Shown in pieces: positions 1 to 5,926 of a stretch of DNA of 16,516 nucleotides. Below the pieces are notes generated by a model. That model was not told the origin of the DNA. It worked only from the letters and a program-made list of their open reading frames with translations, and searched no databases. The stretch lies in contig CAZMTO010000033.1 in the NCBI GenBank assembly GCA_964569265.1, forward strand, positions 1 to 16,516, in the 5' to 3' direction. The DNA is from Avidehalobacter sp964569265 (GTDB lineage: Bacteria > Bacillota > Dehalobacteriia > UBA4068 > UBA4997). Every line of letters starts with the position of its first letter. Position 1 is the first letter of the stretch. The position numbers and the translations under genes were made by a program.

Positions 1-332
1 GTGCCACTGCGCAGCTTACTGGCAGACCCCAGGCCGCGTTGGCTGGGGGCAAGGCCGCCAAGCTGTTTGCTGCCGTGCTGCCGGCACAAATGCCCGACGC
101 TGTGATAGTTGACCCGCCGCGCAGTGGCTGCCATACCGGGCTGCTGGGCGGCCTGCTTGATCTGCAAGCGCCGCAAATAGTGTATGTATCGTGCAACCCG
201 GCTACCCTGGCACGCGATTTGGCAGTGCTGACGGCCGGCGGCTACCGTGTTGCTGCCGTGCAGCCGGTGGATATGTTCCCCCGAACACACCATTGTGAAT
301 GCGTGGTAAAGCTGACAAAAACCGGGGTATAA
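1..332 (+). CDS. rlmD: 23S rRNA (uracil-C5)-methyltransferase, RlmD/RlmCD/TrmA family, 3' end only
   Basis: The reading frame enters the window at base 3 and ends with TAA at 330-332; the start lies upstream. About 109 C-terminal residues are visible. They carry the family signature VDPPRSG (codons around 108-128), the catalytic cysteine in a VSCNPATLARD motif (Cys codon at 192-194), and the conserved C-terminal PVDMFPRTHHCECV segment. These belong to the SAM-dependent RNA m5U methyltransferases, in which the cysteine attacks C6 of the target uracil. The N-terminal TRAM and Fe-S parts are outside the window. The family includes RlmD, RlmC/RlmCD and TrmA-like paralogues, and this fragment cannot tell which uridine is modified, so the family call is firm and the symbol less so. 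The 148-base gap to comEA and the candidate promoter in it suggest a separate transcription unit. Confidence 0.9.
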   Translation, partial: ATAQLTGRPQAALAGGKAAKLFAAVLPAQMPDAVIVDPPRSGCHTGLLGGLLDLQAPQIVYVSCNPATLARDLAVLTAGGYRVAAVQPVDMFPRTHHCECVVKLTKTGV

Positions 333-395
333 GCTTAAATTTTTAAATTGGCCGCAAATTATGCCGATATGTTGATAAAAATAGTGCGCCAAACA

Positions 396-424
396 TTGTA
401 TTAACCGTAAAAATATTGTAGAAT
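396..424 (+). promoter_or_regulatory. Candidate sigma-70 promoter for the comEA-comEC-holA run
   Basis: TTGTAT at 396-401 and TAGAAT at 419-424 are separated by 17 bases, which would place the transcription start near 431 and give a leader of about 50 nt before comEA. The -10 matches consensus at five of six positions, the -35 only at TTG. The surrounding 333-480 gap is AT-rich and holds no gene. The comEA ribosome binding site AGGTGG lies at 471-476, only four bases before the ATG. The assignment rests on sequence match alone. Confidence 0.45.
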
Positions 425-480
425 TATAGTGTAAACACGTAAATTTTGTCGGTTAAGGCAATGATGAAACAGGTGGACTT

Positions 481-1110
481 ATGGATAAACCGAATAATTA
501 CAAGCAAAAGCCGGATGCCCGCACGATTATTGCGGTGACGCTTGTTTTGCTGCTGGTTTTTGGTTTGGGTGTGCAGTATCAGGCGTATTTAAGCGGTATA
601 AAGCCGTCTTTGGCCGAAGCAGCTAATATTGTGGCTGTGGCTGATTTTTCGGCGGAGCATAATGACGGCGATGTGATAATTTTACTTTCCGGCGAGGTGG
701 CAAGGCGTGGCTATTATGCGGTATCGGCGGATACCGGGCTGCGCGATATTATGGAGTTTGCCGGGCTAAAGGCGCAAAGTGATGTGAGTGAATTTGATAT
801 GGCGCACCAACCGGCGCACGGTGATGTATATTATGTAAAAAGCACGGCCAACCCTTTGGATGTTACACCGTGGCTTAGCAACACCTATGCACCTGCCGAC
901 GAGGATGATGCGGCGTATGATTTGATAAACCTGAACACGGCGACCGCCGAGGAGTTGATGGAGCTGCCGAATATCGGTGAAGTGAAGGCGCAGGCGATAA
1001 TTGACTACCGATTGCGGCATAACGGGTTTAGCTGCAAAGAGGACTTGCTGGGTGTGGACGGTATAGGGCAGAAAACTTATGAACAGCTTATTGACAGGGT
1101 TACAGTTTGA
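481..1110 (+). CDS. comEA: ComEA-type competence DNA receptor (SLBB + helix-hairpin-helix)
   Basis: This 209-residue protein has the ComEA architecture: a short cytoplasmic N-terminus, one membrane anchor at about residues 15-33, an SLBB domain at about 64-125, an acidic linker (about 138-146), and a C-terminal tandem helix-hairpin-helix domain at about 149-208. The two hairpin motifs are visible as LPNIG (162-166) and VDGIG (192-196), and NLNTATAEEL is the typical entry sequence of the domain. In competent bacteria ComEA binds incoming double-stranded DNA outside the membrane and hands it to the ComEC channel. Start ATG 481 has AGGTGG upstream at 471-476. The last 32 bases overlap the following comEC frame, implying translational coupling. 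Whether the organism is actually transformable cannot be seen here. Confidence 0.93.
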   Translation: MDKPNNYKQKPDARTIIAVTLVLLLVFGLGVQYQAYLSGIKPSLAEAANIVAVADFSAEHNDGDVIILLSGEVARRGYYAVSADTGLRDIMEFAGLKAQSDVSEFDMAHQPAHGDVYYVKSTANPLDVTPWLSNTYAPADEDDAAYDLINLNTATAEELMELPNIGEVKAQAIIDYRLRHNGFSCKEDLLGVDGIGQKTYEQLIDRVTV

Positions 1111-2665
1111 TAACTGCCGCAAATGGCTTAAGCAACGCCACCAGCAGGACTTTTTATATTTGCTGATGTGTGCGTTTATACTGGGTGTTGCCTGTGCTGT
1201 GCTGTTTGGTTTTGCCGAATTTTGCTTGCTGCCGATGTTGGTGGCGGTTTTGCTGGCTGCGGCTGCGGCGGTGGTTTGGCGTTTGTCGGCTGTGTTTTAT
1301 ATACCGCTGTTTTTGCTGGGTATAATGTGGGGCGGCCTTGACGAGCTGCAAACCGAAAGCTTTGCAGTTGCTGCCGATGAAGCAGTGTTTTTCAGCGGCA
1401 CGGTGACCGAGGTATATGATAACGAGGAAAATTATTTTGCCCAACTGGCTGAATTTTCGACAGATGCCAAAACGTTTGTTATGCGCGGTCGCACTGACGA
1501 TGGCTGGCAGGGCAAGCTGATGATTATGGGATCTTCGGCGGAGGTAAGGCCCGGCGATAAGCTGGAGCTGGCCGCTATTGTGCAGCCTTTTGTGCAAACC
1601 GAAAATTTTGGTGTGCTGCCTAATGAATATCTGTTGAACAACGGTATTGGCGCGGCAGCGGTGGCAGTGCAGTCTGCTATGCATTTTACCAAGCTGGCAT
1701 CGCCTTATACACCGCTTAATTTGGGCATTGCCGTAAGGCAACTGGTGTATGATAATATGACCGAATTGCCGGCGATGCAGCAGGCCCTGCTAAAGGGCAT
1801 AGGTTTTGGCGAAACCGGTATGCTGACCAATGGACATAAGGCGGTTTTGCAGCAAACCGGCATTATGCACGTTTTTGCGGTTTCCGGTATGCATATTGCG
1901 TATGTTACTATGCTGGCCGGTGCCGTGTTAGAATTTGTTCGCCGCCGATTGCGGTTGGGCTACCAGTTTGTGGTTATCGGCACTATTGCCGTGGTGCTGT
2001 GCTTTTGTCTGGTGGTGGGCTTTACGCCGTCGGTGGTAAGGTCGGCCATAATGAGTGTGGCGGCTTTGCTTAGCCTGTTGCTGCTGCGTCGGCATACAGC
2101 CGGGCACGCGCTTATTGCGGCGGCTTTTATTATGCTGCTGTATCAGCCGCGCTGGTTGTGCCAGCCGGGTTTTATATTGTCATTTTTGGCAACAGCCGGT
2201 ATTATTTACACTGCCGAATATTGGCAGGTGCTGCTGCCTAACAGGGCGCTGGCTGCAACCTTTGCCGCGCAGTTTATGGTTATACCGGTGGTGGCTTACT
2301 TTTTTAATACGGTGTCGTTTATCGGTTTTGTAATATCACCGATAATTGCTTTGGGCAGTGGCATAGTGGTTATTTTGATACTGCTGGCAGTGTTTTTGGC
2401 GCCGTTTGGTTTGGCGCTGGTGACACTTTCCGGCGCGGGCATATTGGCCGAGCTTATGTATAAGCTGGCAGAACTGTTTGCTGCTTTGCCCGGCAGCTTT
2501 ACGTATACACCGCGCCCCGGTATAGCGGCTATGGTGGTGTATTATTTGTTGTTGGCGGCGGCTTATGTTATTTTAGCGAGGTACAAAAATGATAGAGAAG
2601 ATGAACGGAATGAACGACCTGAAGAACCTGCAAAAGAATTATCGCAGGGCCAGGCGCACCTATAA
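1079..2665 (+). CDS. comEC: ComEC/Rec2 membrane channel part (DUF4131 + Competence domain), without the metallohydrolase domain
   Basis: A 528-residue polytopic membrane protein. Hydrophobic helices at about 25-85 are followed by a soluble DUF4131/OB-like segment at about 100-190, then the Competence domain with its signature HVFAVSGMH (His264, SGMH at 269-272), GFTPSVVRSA and QPGFILSF motifs and further membrane helices to about residue 502. It forms the pore for single-stranded DNA in known systems. Full-length ComEC continues into a metallo-beta-lactamase domain of roughly 250 residues. Here the frame instead runs into a charged, unlikely-looking tail of about 25 residues and stops at 2665, while the hydrolase continues in the +1 frame from 2589. 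ATG 1079 lies inside comEA with a weak AGGG at 1065-1068; coupling to comEA is likely. Removing one A from the A5 tract at 2585-2589 would join both ORFs. Confidence 0.9.
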   Translation: MNSLLTGLQFDNCRKWLKQRHQQDFLYLLMCAFILGVACAVLFGFAEFCLLPMLVAVLLAAAAAVVWRLSAVFYIPLFLLGIMWGGLDELQTESFAVAADEAVFFSGTVTEVYDNEENYFAQLAEFSTDAKTFVMRGRTDDGWQGKLMIMGSSAEVRPGDKLELAAIVQPFVQTENFGVLPNEYLLNNGIGAAAVAVQSAMHFTKLASPYTPLNLGIAVRQLVYDNMTELPAMQQALLKGIGFGETGMLTNGHKAVLQQTGIMHVFAVSGMHIAYVTMLAGAVLEFVRRRLRLGYQFVVIGTIAVVLCFCLVVGFTPSVVRSAIMSVAALLSLLLLRRHTAGHALIAAAFIMLLYQPRWLCQPGFILSFLATAGIIYTAEYWQVLLPNRALAATFAAQFMVIPVVAYFFNTVSFIGFVISPIIALGSGIVVILILLAVFLAPFGLALVTLSGAGILAELMYKLAELFAALPGSFTYTPRPGIAAMVVYYLLLAAAYVILARYKNDREDERNERPEEPAKELSQGQAHL

Positions 2666-3545
2666 CCAAAGCAAACGCTATGCCAAGCTTATAGCCGGGG
2701 CATTGGCGGCTTTGGCAGTGCTGGTGATGACGCTGTTTCCGGCATCACGGCAGTTAGAGGGCGATTTTGAAGCGGTGTTTTTAGACGTAGGGCAGGGAGA
2801 TTCTCTGTTGGTTTGTGCCGACGGTTATACGGTGCTGGTAGATGCCGGCGGCTTGCCCGGTGATTCGACCCAAATGGCCGAAAGTGTAGTGATACCGTAC
2901 ATAAAAAGTCTGGGTATATCTAAGCTGGATATGGTGTTTAATACCCACCCGGATAATGACCATATAGGCGGTTTGTTTGCGGTGCTGGCTGAGCTTGATG
3001 TGGACGAGCTGGCATTGTTCGATGGTTATACCGGCAACAAAAAGCACCGGCAGTTGGTGCAGTTGGCCAAAGATGAGGGTGTGCCGGTGGAATATGTGGC
3101 CAGCGGTGATGTGTTTGAGTTTTCGGACAATTTCCGTATCGAGGTGTTGTCGCCGGATGCCGGGGAGACATTTAGCGACGATAAGGTAAATAACGGCTCT
3201 TTGGTGCTGCATTTTTCGTATCAGGATTTTGATCTGCTGACCTGCGGCGATTTGGCGGGCGGAGAAATGGACACGGCTATAGATGAGCTGGATTGTTCTG
3301 ATATTGAGGTGTTGCAGTTGCCGCACCATGGCAGCAAAAACAGCTATGATGAAGATTGGTATGCCGAATTTGACCCTATGGCAGTGGTAATTTCGTGCGG
3401 GGTAGATAATGAGTATGGGCATCCGGGCAAAAATGTGGTACAATATTGGCAGCAGGAAGGTGCCGAGATATTGCGTACCGACCGGCAGGGAGCTTTGCGA
3501 ATAATTTATAAGGATGGCGCAGTTGATTTTGAGACTGCGGCCTAA
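2589..3545 (+). CDS. ComEC C-terminal-type MBL-fold hydrolase with its own N-terminal membrane helix
   Basis: A 318-residue protein equivalent to the ComEC C-terminus: a basic N-terminal stretch (1-34), one membrane helix (about 35-52), then an MBL fold beginning with FLDVGQGDS (64-72). Metal-binding motifs are THPDNDHIGG (His120, Asp122, Asp124, His125), GDL (Asp221), PHHGS (His246/His247) and His278 in YGHPG. The third motif position is Asp rather than the His of classic HxHxDH enzymes, a variant I believe is common in ComEC-type hydrolases. The expected role is degrading the non-transported DNA strand. A good ribosome binding site (GAGGT, 2577-2582 region) stands before ATG 2589, so it can be translated on its own. 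It overlaps the comEC frame by 77 bases in the +1 frame. Either a true gene fission or the downstream half of a frameshifted comEC; see findings. Confidence 0.9.
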   Translation: MIEKMNGMNDLKNLQKNYRRARRTYNQSKRYAKLIAGALAALAVLVMTLFPASRQLEGDFEAVFLDVGQGDSLLVCADGYTVLVDAGGLPGDSTQMAESVVIPYIKSLGISKLDMVFNTHPDNDHIGGLFAVLAELDVDELALFDGYTGNKKHRQLVQLAKDEGVPVEYVASGDVFEFSDNFRIEVLSPDAGETFSDDKVNNGSLVLHFSYQDFDLLTCGDLAGGEMDTAIDELDCSDIEVLQLPHHGSKNSYDEDWYAEFDPMAVVISCGVDNEYGHPGKNVVQYWQQEGAEILRTDRQGALRIIYKDGAVDFETAA

Positions 3546-3560
3546 AGGTTTACTTTATAT

Positions 3561-4595
3561 ATGAAGGAATTAAATACAGAAATTAAGGCGGGCAACATAA
3601 AGCCGTTGTATTTGCTTTACGGCAGCGAGCGTTTTTTGCTGCAAAAAACCGTACAGTTGTTGGTGGCAGCGGTGGCGCCGGGCGCTAATCCGTTTAATCT
3701 TCAGAGGTTAGATGCCGACAGCGTGAGTGTGGCCGAATTGCTGAATAATGCCAATACTTTGCCGTTTTTTGCGGCTAAAAAGCTGATAATTATAGAAAAC
3801 TGCCCGTGGTTTGCCAATAAAAAGCGTGATGCCGATGATGATGACAGCGACAGCGCCGCAGTGGATACCGAAGCACTGCTTGGATATTTGCAAAACCCGG
3901 CCGATACAACCGTGTTGGTGTTTGTGGGCGGTGAAAGTGTAAATAAGGCCAAAAAGCTTACCAAGGCCGTTGCCAAGCTGGGTGTGGTGCAGGAATATTC
4001 GTCGATAAAGGGTAATAATGCACTTATTTGGCTTGACGAGGAGCTTGCCGCATTGGGGCTTAATATGCAGGGTGCCGCCAAACAGCAGCTTTTGCTTAAC
4101 TGCGAATATAACTGCGCGCTTATACACAACGAGCTGGCCAAGCTGGCAGTTTATTTGGGGGATCGCACCGATGTTACGGCGGCAGATGTGGAAAAAATAG
4201 TTACCGGCAATGCGGCGGCCAGTATATTTAATTTGGTGGATTACGTGGCGGCAGGCAATTTGGCGGCGGCGCAGCGGGCGTTGGAACAGGTGGTGCTGAG
4301 CGAAGCGCCGGAAAGCATTATACCGCGGCTGGCCGACCATTTTGAAACGCTGTATATTGTTAAGGTTATGCAGCGGCAGGGCCATACCACCAGAGAAATT
4401 ATGGAGGCGGCGGGTAAGGGGCACGCCTTTATTATCGAAAAATCGGGCAGGCAGGCAGCAAAATACACCGAACGTCAGTTGCGGCTGGCTTTGCAAACCC
4501 TGCAAACTGCCGATAAAAAACACAAAAGCGGTGTCACCGATGCACTTTCGGCCTGCGAAACGGCAATTATACAGATATGCCTGTTAGGTAAGTAA
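3561..4595 (+). CDS. holA: DNA polymerase III delta subunit
   Basis: This 344-residue protein matches HolA in length and layout. The N-terminal LYLLYGSERFLL segment (about 17-28) is the family's opening strand and P-loop-like region, followed by LPFFAAKKLIIIEN (about 68-81) and a C-terminal helical collar with the HAFIIEKSGRQA-type segment near 290. Delta is the clamp-loader wrench that opens the beta sliding clamp during replication. holA commonly follows comEC in Firmicutes, which supports the call. It begins 15 bases after the preceding stop; the only ribosome binding site candidate is a weak AAAGG at 3544-3548, 12 bases upstream, so expression probably relies on read-through translation. 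A run of acidic residues (DADDDDSDS, around residue 90) sits in the nucleotide-binding domain and looks like a surface loop insertion. Confidence 0.95.
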   Translation: MKELNTEIKAGNIKPLYLLYGSERFLLQKTVQLLVAAVAPGANPFNLQRLDADSVSVAELLNNANTLPFFAAKKLIIIENCPWFANKKRDADDDDSDSAAVDTEALLGYLQNPADTTVLVFVGGESVNKAKKLTKAVAKLGVVQEYSSIKGNNALIWLDEELAALGLNMQGAAKQQLLLNCEYNCALIHNELAKLAVYLGDRTDVTAADVEKIVTGNAAASIFNLVDYVAAGNLAAAQRALEQVVLSEAPESIIPRLADHFETLYIVKVMQRQGHTTREIMEAAGKGHAFIIEKSGRQAAKYTERQLRLALQTLQTADKKHKSGVTDALSACETAIIQICLLGK

Positions 4596-4623
4596 GCATA
4601 AAAATTAAAAGGGGGATGATTTT

Positions 4624-5283
4624 ATGTTGATGTGTGCGCACTGCACGGTAAAAGCCTGCTATAAGGGCAACAAAGATGCTATGCCGCCTAATTGCCCAAT
4701 GCGAGATATGGCGCAGTATGAGGGTATTGCGGATATGTATAAGGATGACGAAAACAGCCGGCTTTTTGGTGAATCGTGTAAAATTGAACACGACGGCTAT
4801 TGCCAGTGGAACCGGGTGTTTGAAACCATTGAGTTTATTAAACGTATGGGCTACCAGCATATAGGTATTGTGTTTTGTGTCGGTTTGCAGCGCGAAGCTG
4901 CCGTCTTTGACCGTTTGCTGCGCGAACACGGGTTAAAAACATCGTCGTTGATTTGTAAAAACGGTGGTTTTGATAAAAACGAGTTTGGCGTAGCCGATGA
5001 GTATAAGCTAAAGGGCGGCGGCTACGAGGCTGCCTGCAACCCGATAGCTCAGGTGCGGCTTATGGAACAGGCCGGCACGGACTTTAATGTGGTTATGGGG
5101 CTTTGTGTTGGGCACGACAGTTTGTTTTTTAAGTATACCAACACGCCGTTTACGGTTTTGGTGGTAAAAGACCGCGTTTTGGCGCATAACACGTGTGCCG
5201 CACTTTACGGTGCCGAAGGATATTTTAAAAACGAGGGGTATTTTAAAACCAAATTTGGTTTGCCGCCTAAAACCGTAAAATAA
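4624..5283 (+). CDS. DUF1847 cysteine-rich protein, function unknown
   Basis: A 219-residue soluble protein that I recognise as the DUF1847 family, known mainly from anaerobes and without an assigned function. It opens with a Cys cluster, C4-x2-C7-x4-C12 and C24, followed by Cys52 and Cys60, which looks like a metal-binding or Fe-S site. Further cysteines at 85, 111, 138, 161 and 191 lie in motifs such as GIVFCVGLQREA and GLCVGHDS that resemble the core strands of an alpha/beta fold. Start ATG 4624 has AGGGGG at 4610-4615, eight bases upstream. The gene starts 28 bases after holA and may be cotranscribed with it, though the stronger ribosome binding site suggests higher translation. No terminator is visible after it. 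Confidence 0.85.
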   Translation: MLMCAHCTVKACYKGNKDAMPPNCPMRDMAQYEGIADMYKDDENSRLFGESCKIEHDGYCQWNRVFETIEFIKRMGYQHIGIVFCVGLQREAAVFDRLLREHGLKTSSLICKNGGFDKNEFGVADEYKLKGGGYEAACNPIAQVRLMEQAGTDFNVVMGLCVGHDSLFFKYTNTPFTVLVVKDRVLAHNTCAALYGAEGYFKNEGYFKTKFGLPPKTVK

Positions 5284-5502
5284 TAAAAAAATACTATAAA
5301 GCAGGTTATATAAAGATTAAAGTAAATATTTAGTTATAAAAATTTGCTGCCAAATAAAATAATCAGCCGTATTTTGGGGTATATATAAACAGGTAAAAGC
5401 AATTTTGCTGCTGTGGTAATTTTTCTTTAAAAAAAGAAAAAGAAAAAAATTTTCGGTTTTGGCGCAAGAACAAAACAAAATTCCTGCAAAAAGGCAAGAT
5501 TA
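5284..5502 (+). other. AT-rich intergenic stretch without a gene
   Basis: I find no convincing coding region, tRNA or classical terminator here. It contains a long purine tract (5429-5449, mostly A with single G interruptions) that can pair with TTTTCTTT at 5421-5428 to give an all-AT hairpin, and an AGCA/TGCT short inverted repeat around 5398-5409. Neither has the GC stem plus T-run of a Rho-independent terminator. The A-tracts may bend the DNA upstream of the mut promoter. Confidence 0.5.
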
Positions 5503-5557
5503 AAAAAAAGGAAAAAATTTGCTATTCATTGACATTTGGCGGCAAGTGGTATATAAT
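5503..5557 (+). promoter_or_regulatory. Very strong sigma-70 promoter with A-tract UP-like element for mutAB
   Basis: TTGACA at 5529-5534 and TATAAT at 5552-5557 are both perfect consensus and separated by exactly 17 bases. The predicted transcription start is near 5564. A-rich tracts at 5503-5509 and 5512-5517 sit at about -47 to -61, the place where the alpha-subunit C-terminal domain binds UP elements. It is the only perfect hexamer pair I noticed in the window and stands upstream of the two genes with the most expression-adapted codon use. Confidence 0.85.
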
Positions 5558-5568
5558 GTGTTTTGGTA

Positions 5569-5677
5569 ATGGTAATTTGGATTTTTATGTGGTGGCGAAA
5601 GCTTATTTGGGGTGCTAACATCATAAAAGCCGGTATATATGCAGGTAAATATGCCGAAGATTGCCGCTAATTACCAT
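5569..5677 (+). promoter_or_regulatory. Candidate structured 5' leader RNA (three-way junction) of the mut transcript
   Basis: Starting about five nucleotides after the predicted transcription start, three nested stems can form. P1 pairs 5569-5577 with 5669-5677 (nine Watson-Crick pairs). Inside it P2 pairs 5583-5589 with 5622-5628 (seven pairs, enclosing a GC-GAAA-GC mini-hairpin at 5595-5602), and P3 pairs 5631-5638 with 5649-5656 (eight pairs, one G-U, ten-base loop). P2 and P3 are separated by two bases, as in a three-way junction. I do not recognise a known riboswitch class; the B12-box consensus is absent. There is no following terminator, so any control would act on translation or RNA stability. 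Pairing was found by eye and has no covariation support. Confidence 0.35.
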
Positions 5678-5765
5678 CGTTGATTACAATCTGTGTGATA
5701 TCAGGTTTTATTGCAGAACAGTGTAGCCAAAGTTGCAGTTTTGGTAACGTCGATCAATTAGAGCT

Positions 5766-5897
5766 ATGATGCCGACATGGTTCTTGATGACAAAATTAAC
5801 CGGGCTTGCAGGCAAAGCTGTATACAATATTATTGCTGAGCGCCAAAGGCCGATTAGCCAGATTATGGCCGGCGGTTATTACGCAGGTGGTATATGA
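5766..5897 (+). CDS. Possible 43-codon leader ORF upstream of mutA
   Basis: Two consecutive ATG codons at 5766 and 5769 open a 43-residue frame ending in TGA at 5895-5897. The stop overlaps (ATGA) an alternative in-frame upstream start of mutA at 5894, an arrangement typical of translational coupling. Its product, beginning MMPTWFLMTK and ending GGYYAGGI, has no domain I recognise. The ribosome binding site is poor (AGAG at 5760-5763, two bases before the ATG), which argues against efficient translation. It could be a leader peptide controlling mutA, or chance. Confidence 0.25.
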   Translation: MMPTWFLMTKLTGLAGKAVYNIIAERQRPISQIMAGGYYAGGI

Positions 5898-5926
5898 ACT
5901 ATAATTTTACAGAAAGGAAGTTAAAC

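Noticed and set aside
5420..5441. AT-only hairpin as terminator for the DUF1847 gene
   Set aside because: Nine A-T pairs without GC and without a proper T-run; unlikely to terminate.
5599..5660. TPP-like riboswitch, from GGGGTGC at about 5609-5615
   Set aside because: The rest of the thi-box (CTGAGA and the ACCTGATCTGG-type element) is absent.
5639..5683. 14-codon open frame starting at ATG 5639 in the leader
   Set aside because: No ribosome binding site and its start lies in the P3 loop of the proposed leader structure; too short to support.
5558..5926. Cobalamin riboswitch before mutA
   Set aside because: Expected for a B12-dependent enzyme, but I could not find the conserved B12-box or the GCCACTG-type core; AGCCAG near 5857 resembles the start of the box only by chance.
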